NCBI GenBank assembly: GCA_965371965.1
Contig: CBDVAM010000167.1
Span: forward strand, 1 to 6,649
DNA: 6,649 nucleotides
From: S146-42 sp965371965
GTDB taxonomy: Bacteria; Planctomycetota; Phycisphaerae; Phycisphaerales; UBA1924
Reading direction: 5' to 3'
Shown: in pieces, positions 1-5,884 of the stretch
How the letters are laid out: each line of letters opens with the position of its first letter
Position numbering within the stretch: position 1 is the stretch's first letter
Translations under genes and position numbers: made by a program
The notes under the pieces: generated by a model
Told to the model about the DNA's origin: nothing
The model's input: only the letters and a program-made list of their open reading frames with translations
Database searches by the model: none

Positions 1-467
1 TGCCAATCCAGCAGGATGCGATCCTCCGGGCAAGCCATGCTCTTCTCGGGCAGGCGCTGCTGGAGGTAGTCGTTGATGATGAAGTGCGTCATGCGCCTAT
101 GCGGGATTCGATTGGTCAGCTTGTTGAGCTCCATATCGCGAGCCGTGCCCCGCCGGATGATGTCCGTCGCCTGCTCCATCGACGCTTCCCAGTCATTGGT
201 CGCCCTGTTCAGATCGCTGTACGACGAGTGGTAGTTGCGAACATTGCCACGGGCCCGCCAGGTGTACGACGCGATCTTGTCCTGGAAATCCGTCCCGTAG
301 TTCGTCGTCGCGATCGTGTACTGCCTGATCTGCGACTCGCACATCAGCTTCTTGGCGATCGCACGATTCTTCGCCAAAGCCGGCAGCAGAATCGCAATCA
401 GCAGCGCGATGATCGCGATCACGATCAACAACTCGATCAGCGTAAATCCCTTGCGGCTCTTGGGCAT
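1..467 (-). CDS. Type IV prepilin / type II secretion pseudopilin-like protein, partial (C-terminus beyond left edge)
   Basis: This is the N-terminal 155 residues of a prepilin-like protein; the reading frame stays open to base 1. The ATG at 467-465 is preceded by a strong AAGGAG ribosome site seven bases upstream. The protein begins MPKSRKG followed by FTLIELLIVIAIIALLIAILLPAL, so a prepilin peptidase should cut after Gly7 and methylate Phe8. The hydrophobic helix (about residues 8-31) would anchor it in the inner membrane and pack into a pilus or pseudopilus core. After the helix come a Cys at 43, an ASYTW block at 66-70, PHRRMTH at 122-128, NDYLQQRLPEKSMACPED at about 132-149 and LLDW at the edge. 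Over the shared length it is a close paralog of the protein at 766-1788. From the family, a role in a type II secretion or type IV pilus-like machine is likely, but the cargo and the exact system are unknown. The truncation comes from the window edge and is not a mutation. Confidence 0.88.
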   Translation of the reverse strand, partial: MPKSRKGFTLIELLIVIAIIALLIAILLPALAKNRAIAKKLMCESQIRQYTIATTNYGTDFQDKIASYTWRARGNVRNYHSSYSDLNRATNDWEASMEQATDIIRRGTARDMELNKLTNRIPHRRMTHFIINDYLQQRLPEKSMACPEDRILLDW

Positions 468-474
468 CGTGAAT

Positions 475-480
475 CTCCTT
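475..480 (-). promoter_or_regulatory. Ribosome binding site of the left-edge prepilin gene
   Basis: On the minus strand the sequence reads AAGGAG, then seven bases, then the ATG at 467-465. This is a near-ideal Shine-Dalgarno site and it fixes the start of the partial prepilin gene. The site is unusually good for this window, where several plus-strand genes have weak or no such site. Confidence 0.75.
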
Positions 481-734
481 AGAGGCCTTCTGGAGGCAGC
501 ATACCACATCGTCAGGAATCGCAAGCCCGCGTTGGAGAATTTATACGGAATCTAGGGACAAACGCGTATTTATGGGGAAATACTGTCACCACTCACCCCG
601 TTCGTGTGAAATCTCGAGATCCTTGGATCAGTTCTGCGACCCGCCGCCGACAGTCGCCCGAACGCCCCCCAAGGCCGCAACCGCTCAGATGGCGCCCCGC
701 TATCGCTCTCCAGAGCGCGTTGCGAGGGGTCGCC

Positions 735-755
735 GTCGGCGTCCCCGACGCCGAC
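735..755 (-). terminator. GC-rich hairpin downstream of the second prepilin gene (possible terminator)
   Basis: Bases 735-743 (GTCGGCGTC) and 747-755 (GACGCCGAC) form a perfect nine-base-pair inverted repeat with a three-base loop, starting ten bases past the stop codon at 768-766. A second small inverted repeat lies further on at 704-717 (CGCTC, loop TCCA, GAGCG). Neither is followed on the minus strand by a run of T, so this is not a textbook intrinsic terminator. It could slow polymerase, protect the mRNA 3' end, or be chance in GC-rich DNA. Confidence 0.35.
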
Positions 756-765
756 CTGCCCGTCT

Positions 766-1788
766 CTAGTTCATCTGCCCCGTGTTGATCTCGTCGGCAC
801 CGTAATCGACACCCTTGAGCCCGCCGCGGGTCCAGCGATAGAACCCGTCCACCCGGTCGCTCACCTCCCCGCTGCGGGTCGCCGGCTCATAGTTCAGGAT
901 ACTCGGGTCATAGACGTAGCGCGTCGGGTCCTGGTCGCCCGCCGAGTTAGGCCGAAAGCCCGGGTTGGCGTCGCCCGTGTACGGGCTGGACGCCGAGCCG
1001 TCGAACATGGTCACCGAGCAGCGCGCGTCCTCGTACGCGTAGAACAGGTCCTGCTTGCCCAGGTGGAAGTCGAAGTACTCAAACCCGAACACCTTCTGCG
1101 ACGGAAAGACGACTTCGTGGATCTTTCGCGTACCCAAGGGAGTGCCCGGCACGCGGAACAGATTATGGTCGCCGGCCGATTGCGAGACCGTATCCCCCGC
1201 GCCGTCGCCCCTGTCCTTCACCCACGACACCGGCACCACCTGATACGTCGACATGTACGGATAGAACGGGATCGCCCTCATCCTCGCGTCCGTCGGCTTC
1301 GGAAAGAAGTTCAGCGGATCACGCTGCCAGTCCAGCAGGATCCGATCCTCCGGACACGCCATGCTCTTCTCGGGCAGACGCTGCTGCAGATAGTCGTTCA
1401 AGATCAGGTGCGTCATCCGCCGGTGCGGCAACCGCTGCACCAGCCGCCCGAGCTCATAATCCCGCCCCGTCTGCCTGCGGACAATCTCCGTCGCCTGGTC
1501 CATCGCGGCCTGCCCATTCGTCCGCGCGTTCCTCAGATCGGTATAGATCGAGTGATAGTTCCGCCGGGTGCCCCACTGCACCCGCCATGTGTACGACGCG
1601 ATCTTGTCCTCGAAGTCCGTCGCGTAGTTCGCCGTCGCGATCGAATACTGCCTGATCTGCGACTCGCACAGAAGCTTCTTGGCGATCGCACGGTTCTTCG
1701 CCAGCGCCGGCAGCAGAATCGCGATCAACAACGCAATGATCGCAATCACGACCAACAACTCGATCAGCGTGAAACCTCGCCGCCTCAT
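766..1788 (-). CDS. Type IV prepilin / type II secretion pseudopilin-like protein (340 aa)
   Basis: The complete protein starts MRRRG then FTLIELLVVIAIIALLIAILLPAL, a class III (prepilin) signal. Cleavage is expected after Gly5, and the helix at about 6-29 forms the membrane anchor and filament core. At 340 residues it is much longer than a major pilin (about 120-170), like the large prepilin-type proteins that planctomycetes carry in many copies. Landmarks are Cys41, ASYTW at 64-68, PHRRMTH at 121-127, MACPED at 143-148, TVSQSAGDHNLF at 200-211, EVVFPSQKV at 225-233, LFYAYE at 248-253, MFDGSASS at 261-268, DANPGF at 273-278 and a tail with TRGGLKGVDYGADEINTGQMN. The MFDGS segment recalls the short DG motif of other planctomycete prepilin families, a loose similarity only. 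The ATG lies 18 nt after the stop of the upstream paralog, with an AGGGGG ribosome site six bases before it, so both are probably on one mRNA. The substrate or assembly partner cannot be told from the sequence. Confidence 0.9.
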   Translation of the reverse strand: MRRRGFTLIELLVVIAIIALLIAILLPALAKNRAIAKKLLCESQIRQYSIATANYATDFEDKIASYTWRVQWGTRRNYHSIYTDLRNARTNGQAAMDQATEIVRRQTGRDYELGRLVQRLPHRRMTHLILNDYLQQRLPEKSMACPEDRILLDWQRDPLNFFPKPTDARMRAIPFYPYMSTYQVVPVSWVKDRGDGAGDTVSQSAGDHNLFRVPGTPLGTRKIHEVVFPSQKVFGFEYFDFHLGKQDLFYAYEDARCSVTMFDGSASSPYTGDANPGFRPNSAGDQDPTRYVYDPSILNYEPATRSGEVSDRVDGFYRWTRGGLKGVDYGADEINTGQMN

Positions 1789-1794
1789 GCAAGG

Positions 1795-1800
1795 CCCCCT
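1795..1800 (-). promoter_or_regulatory. Ribosome binding site of the second prepilin gene
   Basis: The 18-nt gap between the two complete prepilin genes reads AGGGGG on the minus strand, six bases before the ATG at 1788-1786. It leaves no room for a separate promoter, which supports co-transcription and possibly translational coupling with the gene at 1807-2853. Confidence 0.5.
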
Positions 1801-1806
1801 TCTGAG

Positions 1807-2853
1807 CTAGCGCATCTGGCCCGTGTTGATCTCCTCGGCACCAAAGTCAAGCCCGCGCAGCCCGCCACGCGTCCACCGATAATGGCTGACCAGACGCTCA
1901 CGACCGCCGCCATCGGGATTGACCGCAGGCGGCTCAAACCCGTAGCTCCTCGGCGTGTATGTGATAACGCCCGCAAACGCCCGTCCAGGATTGTTCGGCC
2001 AGAAGCCCGGATTCGTGTCGTCGGTGTCCAGGGCGCGTGCCGACGCGTCGAACATCGCCGCGGTGTTCTTGGCCTGCTCGTACGCATAGAACAGCGGCAC
2101 GCGGAACGAGTGGCGGTCGTGGAACTCGAAGATCGTCACCTTCTGGCTGGGGAACGACACCTCGCTGAGCCGGCGCTTCCCAAGACGCACGCTCGTCGGC
2201 ACGCCGAACAGGTTGTGGTTGGCGGCCGCCTGCGAGACCGTGTTCTGATCGCCGACCTTCATGTCGGGCGACCACCCCGCCGGAATGAACTGATACGTCG
2301 AGCTGAACGCCCACATCCGATCAAAGCCGTCCGATATGGACACCTCGATCCCCTCGGGCAGCGCTTCCTTGTCGTCCGACCAATCGCGCTGCCATTGCAC
2401 CCTGAGCGAGTCCTCCGGACACGCCATCCCAGGCTCGGGCAGACGCGTCGCAAGATAATCGTTCATCACGATGTGATTGAACCGCCGGTGCGGCAGGCGC
2501 TGGGTCTGCCGCGGCAGCACGTTCTCATCCATCCCTGTCCGGTTACGGATGATCGCCGTCGCCTGGAACATCGGACCCTGGATCGAACTCCCCGCGTTCT
2601 GAAGATCCGACCATGGGGTGTTGTAGTTTCCCGGCAGCCACGTGTACGTCGCCAGGCTGTCCTTGAAGTCCGTCGCGTAGTTCGCCTGCCCCATGACGAG
2701 CTGCTTGATGTTCGACATGCAGATCGTGCGCTTTGCGCTGCGCTTCGCGTCGCTCAACGCCGGCAGCAGGATGCCGATCAACAGCGCGATGATCGCGATC
2801 ACGATCAGCAGTTCGATGAGCGTAAAGGCACCTCGACGTCGTATCTTTGTCAC
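1807..2853 (-). CDS. Type IV prepilin / type II secretion pseudopilin-like protein, divergent paralog (348 aa)
   Basis: I start this gene at the GTG at 2853-2851, because GGAGGA lies seven bases before it and the prepilin signal follows at once. The longer in-frame ATG at 3045 would add 64 residues of non-signal sequence ahead of it. The protein reads VTKIRRRGA then FTLIELLIVIAIIALLIGILLPAL, so the residue before the expected cut is Ala9 where the two neighbours have Gly. Conserved blocks match the paralogs: Cys45, ATYTW at 68-72, PHRRFNH at 121-127, MACPED at 143-148, STYQFIPAGW at 185-194, TVSQAAANHNLFGVP at 205-219, EVSFPSQKV at 231-239, LFYAYEQA at 254-261, MFDASA at 267-272, TNPGFWPN at 280-287 and a tail with TRGGLRGLDFGAEEINTGQMR. 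The family's MFDG is MFDA here. It is probably the promoter-proximal gene of a two-gene operon. The family points to an inner-membrane pseudopilin or minor pilin; the specific function is unknown. Confidence 0.9.
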   Translation of the reverse strand: MTKIRRRGAFTLIELLIVIAIIALLIGILLPALSDAKRSAKRTICMSNIKQLVMGQANYATDFKDSLATYTWLPGNYNTPWSDLQNAGSSIQGPMFQATAIIRNRTGMDENVLPRQTQRLPHRRFNHIVMNDYLATRLPEPGMACPEDSLRVQWQRDWSDDKEALPEGIEVSISDGFDRMWAFSSTYQFIPAGWSPDMKVGDQNTVSQAAANHNLFGVPTSVRLGKRRLSEVSFPSQKVTIFEFHDRHSFRVPLFYAYEQAKNTAAMFDASARALDTDDTNPGFWPNNPGRAFAGVITYTPRSYGFEPPAVNPDGGGRERLVSHYRWTRGGLRGLDFGAEEINTGQMR

Positions 2854-2860
2854 GGCTGAG

Positions 2861-2866
2861 TCCTCC
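2861..2866 (-). promoter_or_regulatory. Ribosome binding site that decides the GTG start at 2853
   Basis: On the minus strand GGAGGA is followed by seven bases and then GTG. This strong site, directly before the prepilin signal, is the reason for choosing GTG at 2853 over the in-frame ATG at 3045. Confidence 0.75.
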
Positions 2867-2893
2867 GCAAAGGGACATGTCAGAAACTCCCCC

Positions 2894-2910
2894 CACCGCA
2901 AGACGCGGTG
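2894..2910 (-). other. Small hairpin in the leader of the prepilin operon
   Basis: Bases 2894-2899 (CACCGC) pair with 2905-2910 (GCGGTG) around a five-base loop, about 40 nt upstream of the GTG start. If the promoter at 2937-2965 is real, this hairpin lies in the 5' untranslated leader and could affect mRNA stability or translation. The stem has only six pairs, so chance is possible. Confidence 0.25.
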
Positions 2911-2936
2911 CCGGGAGCCCCCCTCAAACCACCCGT

Positions 2937-2965
2937 AGCATACATGATCTTCGCCACCCAGTCGA
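2937..2965 (-). promoter_or_regulatory. Candidate sigma70-like promoter of the prepilin operon
   Basis: On the minus strand TCGACT (2965-2960, four of six matches to TTGACA) is separated by exactly 17 bases from TATGCT (2942-2937, four of six matches to TATAAT). Transcription would begin near 2930 and give a leader of about 75 nt ahead of the GTG start. The spacing is ideal but both boxes are imperfect, and the link to the prepilin operon is inferred from position. Confidence 0.35.
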
Positions 2966-3058
2966 GATTTGCCCTCGATATCCCATGGCATCCAGCCCCC
3001 AAGATCGCCTCTGTTACCCGCCCATAACCCAAACACAAGCCCCACCGCCCCGCCTCCC

Positions 3059-3064
3059 TATCAT
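3059..3064 (+). promoter_or_regulatory. Possible -10 box upstream of the E1 beta gene
   Basis: TATCAT matches the -10 consensus at five of six positions and lies about 50 nt before the ATG at 3116. No recognisable -35 hexamer lies 16-18 bases upstream; the sequence there is C-rich. Within the divergent region 2854-3115 this is the best plus-strand candidate I see, and it is weak. Confidence 0.2.
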
Positions 3065-3115
3065 TGGTCTCCCCGACCACAATCACCCCCCACGCCACGT
3101 CGCAGAGGCCCAGCG

Positions 3116-4162
3116 ATGATCACCTATACCCCGGACCTGCCCAAGATCGACCTCACCGCCGATCTCCCCCCGCGCGAGGGCGACCGCATCATCCAATACC
3201 GCGAGGCCCTCCGAGAGGCCATGGAAGAAGAAATGCGCCGCGACAAACGCGTCTTCCTCCTCGGCGAAGAGGTCGCCCAGTACAACGGCGCGTACAAAAT
3301 CTCCCAAGGCATGCTCGAGGAGTTCGGCGACAAACGCATCATCGACAGCCCCATCTCAGAAAACGGCTTCGCAGGCCTCGGCATCGCCGCCGCAATGGCC
3401 GGACTCCGCCCCATCATCGAGTTCATGAGCTGGTCCTTCTCCCTCGTCGCCGCAGACCAGATCCTCAACAACGCACCCAAGATGCTCTACATGTCCGGCG
3501 GCCAGTGGGGCTGCCCCATCGTCTTCCGAGGCAACGACGGCGCAGGCGGCCAGCTCGGCTCCACACACTCCTGGTGCGTAGAAGGCCTCTTCTCCAACGT
3601 CCCCGGCATGAAGATGGCCATCCCCTCAAACCCCTACGACGCCAAGGGCCTCCTCAAGACCGCCATCCGCGACGACGACCCCGTCTTCTTCCTCGAATCC
3701 GAACGCATGCTCGCCGACAAGGCCCACGTCCCGCCCGAGGAGTACTACATCCCCTTCGGCAAGGCCCGCCTCGCCCGCGAGGGCGACGCCTGCACCCTCG
3801 TCAGCTTCGGCCGCCCCGTCCACTTCTGCATGGAAGCCGCCGAACGCCTCGCCGCGGACGGCATCGAGTGCGACGTCTTAGACATGCGCACCATCCGCCC
3901 ATTGGATATCGACTCTGTAATTAAAAGCCTGCGCAAGACCAATCGCGTCGTCGTCGTCGATCAGTCCTGGCCCTTCGCCGGCGTCGCCAGCGAGGTCTGC
4001 ACCCAGGTCTGCGAGCGAGCGTTCGACCTCCTCGATCACCCGCCGGTGCGGGTCAACACCGAGGACGTGCCGACGCCATACGCAAAGAACCTGGAGGCGG
4101 CGTATCTGCCGAATCCGGACAGGATTGTGGATGCCGTTCGAGGCACGCTTGGAAGCGAGTGA
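3116..4162 (+). CDS. pdhB: Pyruvate dehydrogenase (2-oxoacid dehydrogenase) E1 component, beta subunit
   Basis: E1 beta pairs with E1 alpha to form the thiamine-diphosphate-dependent decarboxylase of the cytosolic pyruvate dehydrogenase complex, which turns pyruvate into an acetyl group for the E2 lipoyl arm. The 348-residue protein (family usually about 325-330) has a short N-terminal extension, then REALREAMEEEM at 29-40 and GEEVAQYNGAYK at 50-61, whose glutamates include the one that contacts the thiamine pyrimidine ring. Further blocks are DSPISENGFAGLGIAAAMAGLRP at 77-99, FRGNDGAGGQLG at 137-148, the conserved active-site histidine in STHSW (His151), MRTIRPLDID at 257-266, and DVPTPYAKNLE at 317-327 in the transketolase C-terminal domain. 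I start at ATG 3116, with AGAGG seven bases before it; the frame extends upstream to 2969 only as proline-rich non-coding-like sequence. No E1 alpha gene adjoins it. From about base 3900 codon use changes from strongly C-ending to mixed, as in the next gene. A branched-chain oxoacid E1 beta is possible, but the sequence looks most like the pyruvate type. Confidence 0.93.
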   Translation: MITYTPDLPKIDLTADLPPREGDRIIQYREALREAMEEEMRRDKRVFLLGEEVAQYNGAYKISQGMLEEFGDKRIIDSPISENGFAGLGIAAAMAGLRPIIEFMSWSFSLVAADQILNNAPKMLYMSGGQWGCPIVFRGNDGAGGQLGSTHSWCVEGLFSNVPGMKMAIPSNPYDAKGLLKTAIRDDDPVFFLESERMLADKAHVPPEEYYIPFGKARLAREGDACTLVSFGRPVHFCMEAAERLAADGIECDVLDMRTIRPLDIDSVIKSLRKTNRVVVVDQSWPFAGVASEVCTQVCERAFDLLDHPPVRVNTEDVPTPYAKNLEAAYLPNPDRIVDAVRGTLGSE

Positions 4163-4168
4163 GTTCCA

Positions 4169-5125
4169 ATGACAATAAGCAAGATTGATCGCCACCCACT
4201 TCGGTCTGTTTGGGCGCACGAAGCCACAGACTTTACGACTTGGCTGGCCGCGAACATCGATGTCGTGAACGAGGTGATCAACATGAACATCTCTGTCGTG
4301 GAACGTGAGAGCGCAGCCGGTGATTTCAAGCTCGATCTTCTCGCCGAAGATGACAGCGGCCGCCCTGTCGTGATAGAAAATCAGCTTGAGCGGAGTGACC
4401 ACGATCATCTTGGCAAACTTATGACCTATCTGGCCAACTTCGACGCAAGAGCGGGCATCTGGATCGTGGCTGAACCCCGACCTGAACATGTGGCAGCAAT
4501 TGGCTGGCTCAATGAGTCCGCGGCCGCTGACTTCTACATGCTGAAGGCCGAAGCCATCAGCATTGCTGGTTCCGACCCCGCGCTACTCCTCACTCAGATC
4601 GCAGGCCCGAGCGCGGAGCAGCAGGTCGTCGGAACTGAGAAGAAAAACATCACCGAGCGACACCATCTCCGCAGGGCCTTTTGGACGTTGCTGCTGGATC
4701 GCGCAAAGTCGAAGACCAAACTTCATGCTGCGATTTCGCCAAGCAATTCGAACTGGGCTGGCACTACAGCGGGTCGAAAGGGGATTTGGTTGAACTACGT
4801 TATTGGCCAACAATGGTGGAGAATTGAGCTATATATTGATACAGGACACAAGGGCGAGAACGAAAAGTATTTCGACCATCTAATGGAGTCTCATGATAAA
4901 ATAGAGAACCGCTTCGCCAACTCACTAGAATGGAAGAGATTAGACGCAAAGAGGACTTGCAAGATTCAATACCAGAGCGAGTCCGGCGGATACAAATCTC
5001 CGGCGGCGGATTGGCCGCGGATCAGCGACGAAATGGTCTCGTGCATGATCTTGTTGGACTCTGCTCTGAGCGGACCCATTGAGCGGTTACCCCGACAGGA
5101 TCTTTCGACAGGTTCCAACGCCTAA
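4169..5125 (+). CDS. DUF4268 domain protein with N-terminal PD-(D/E)XK-like nuclease motif
   Basis: This 318-residue protein begins six nucleotides after the E1 beta stop, so it is probably read from the same transcript, though no strong ribosome site is present. The N-terminal half (about 10-130) has the layout of a PD-(D/E)XK fold: Asp56 in FKLDLLAED, then a strand with VVIENQLE (Glu70, Gln72), then a helix SDHDHLGKLMTYLAN at 76-90. The Glu-x-Gln replaces the usual Glu-x-Lys, as I recall for proteins of this family. After a linker, residues about 168-300 match the DUF4268 pattern: RRAFWTLLLDRAK, SPSNSNW, GIWLNYVIG, WWRIELYID, HDKIENRF and LEWKRLDAKR. Such proteins are often taken for restriction- or defence-associated nucleases, but the biochemical role is not established. 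Base composition is clearly less GC-rich than in flanking genes, most of all at about 4800-4960, with AT-ending codons rare elsewhere in the window. This points to horizontal acquisition. Functional coupling to pyruvate dehydrogenase is unlikely. Confidence 0.82.
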   Translation: MTISKIDRHPLRSVWAHEATDFTTWLAANIDVVNEVINMNISVVERESAAGDFKLDLLAEDDSGRPVVIENQLERSDHDHLGKLMTYLANFDARAGIWIVAEPRPEHVAAIGWLNESAAADFYMLKAEAISIAGSDPALLLTQIAGPSAEQQVVGTEKKNITERHHLRRAFWTLLLDRAKSKTKLHAAISPSNSNWAGTTAGRKGIWLNYVIGQQWWRIELYIDTGHKGENEKYFDHLMESHDKIENRFANSLEWKRLDAKRTCKIQYQSESGGYKSPAADWPRISDEMVSCMILLDSALSGPIERLPRQDLSTGSNA

Positions 5126-5241
5126 TGGATTCACTCCGTTTCTTGGTCTGCCTCGGTCTCGCTAGTCACGGGGCCTATGACCCGTCCTCTGAGAATAGTC
5201 CCATCTGCCCCGCCTGCGAAACTCCGCGCAACCATCCGCGT

Positions 5242-5245
5242 AAGG
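5242..5245 (+). promoter_or_regulatory. Ribosome binding site supporting the GTG start of the LysE-type gene
   Basis: AAGG lies six bases before the GTG at 5252. With family length and the position of the first membrane segment, it favours this start over the in-frame ATG at 5177, which has no clear ribosome site. Confidence 0.4.
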
Positions 5246-5251
5246 CTCCCA

Positions 5252-5884
5252 GTGCCCCACCTGCCCGATCAACTCCTGCTCTTCGCCCTCGCCACCCTCC
5301 TCCTCAACCTCACCCCCGGCCCAGACATGCTCTACGCCATCACCCGCGGCGCAACCCTCGGCGTAAAGGCCGCCGCCGCCGCCGCTCTCGGCAACCTCGC
5401 CGGCTCGCTCATCCACACGCTCTTCGTCATCATCGGCATCAGCGCCATCCTCGTCGCCTCATCAGCCGCCTTCACCGCCATCAAGTTCGCCGGCGCGGCC
5501 TACCTCATCTACCTCGGCACCAAAGCCCTGCTCTCTCGCAACCAACCCAAAGGCCCAAGCACTAGGCCCGCCGCAACCCTCGTCCGCGTCTGCCGCGAGA
5601 GCTTCCTCATCCACACCCTCAACCCCAAGGTCGCGATCTTCTTCCTCGCCTTCCTCCCCCAGTTCATCGCACCCGACGCCGCCCATCCTGTGCAAAGCCT
5701 CACCATCCTCGCCCTCTGGTTCACCGCCCAGGCCGCACTTGTGCTGTTCCTGGTTGCAAGCCTGTCCGCCGCCGCCCGCGCCCACCTGCCCTTTGTCGAT
5801 CGCGCCGGCATCATCTTGAAGCGCCTCTCCGGTGGCCTCCTCATCGCCTTCGGCGCACGCCTCGCCTGGGCCACCGCACGCTAG
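5252..5884 (+). CDS. LysE/RhtB-family amino-acid exporter
   Basis: This is an inner-membrane transporter of the LysE superfamily, whose members export amino acids such as lysine, homoserine or threonine by proton-coupled antiport. Starting at GTG 5252 it has 210 residues, the usual family size; the ATG at 5177 would add 25 residues rich in Pro and Arg that the family lacks. Family marks are TPGPDMLYAITRGATLG at 21-37 after the first hydrophobic segment, AALGNLAGSLIHT at 44-56, FTAIKFAGAAYLIYLGTKALL at 74-94, and NPKVAIFFLAFLPQF at 124-138. About six hydrophobic segments can be seen: 7-20, 43-63, 64-90, 126-142, 148-172 and 192-208. A basic cytoplasmic loop lies near 95-118. Codons are strongly C-ending, like the E1 beta 5' part and unlike the DUF4268 gene just upstream. 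The 126-nt gap before it could hold its promoter, but I see no good match. The exported substrate cannot be named from sequence. Confidence 0.87.
   Translation: MPHLPDQLLLFALATLLLNLTPGPDMLYAITRGATLGVKAAAAAALGNLAGSLIHTLFVIIGISAILVASSAAFTAIKFAGAAYLIYLGTKALLSRNQPKGPSTRPAATLVRVCRESFLIHTLNPKVAIFFLAFLPQFIAPDAAHPVQSLTILALWFTAQAALVLFLVASLSAAARAHLPFVDRAGIILKRLSGGLLIAFGARLAWATAR

Larger units (their letters stand above)
468..765. other. 298-nt intergenic region between two prepilin paralogs
   Basis: I find no convincing gene here; short open frames in it lack ribosome sites and protein-like composition. The part next to the downstream gene (about 535-600) is AT-richer than its surroundings and holds a minus-strand TATAAA at 545-540 that could be a -10 box, but no good -35 box sits at the right distance. 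The part next to the upstream gene (about 700-765) is very GC-rich and holds two short inverted repeats. The layout suggests that the left-edge gene is transcribed at least partly from its own promoter and is not simply the third gene of the operon. That is an inference. Confidence 0.5.

Noticed and set aside
84..482. 132-residue plus-strand frame at the left end
   Set aside because: It lies opposite the partial prepilin gene, which has the prepilin signal and a strong ribosome site.
540..592. Promoter for the left-edge prepilin gene around TATAAA (545-540)
   Set aside because: A possible -10 box exists, but no -35 box is found at 16-18 bases, so I did not list it as a separate feature.
1063..2859. 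598-residue plus-strand open frame lying opposite two prepilin genes
   Set aside because: It is antisense to two well-supported genes, is extremely rich in Arg, Val, His and Pro, has no ribosome site, and its length is explained by the GC-rich codon pattern of the true genes.
2854..3045. N-terminal extension of the first prepilin gene to an ATG at 3045
   Set aside because: It would place 64 residues ahead of the prepilin signal, which must be near the N-terminus, and the GGAGGA site at 2861-2866 supports GTG 2853.
3064..3924. 286-residue plus-strand frame within the E1 beta gene
   Set aside because: It is an Arg/Pro/His-rich shifted-frame reading of a clear pdhB gene.
5125..5565. 146-residue frame overlapping the exporter gene, starting at the ATG that overlaps the DUF4268 stop
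   Set aside because: The TAATG overlap looked like translational coupling, but the product becomes Arg/His/Pro-rich low-complexity sequence and mostly overlaps the real LysE-type gene in another frame.
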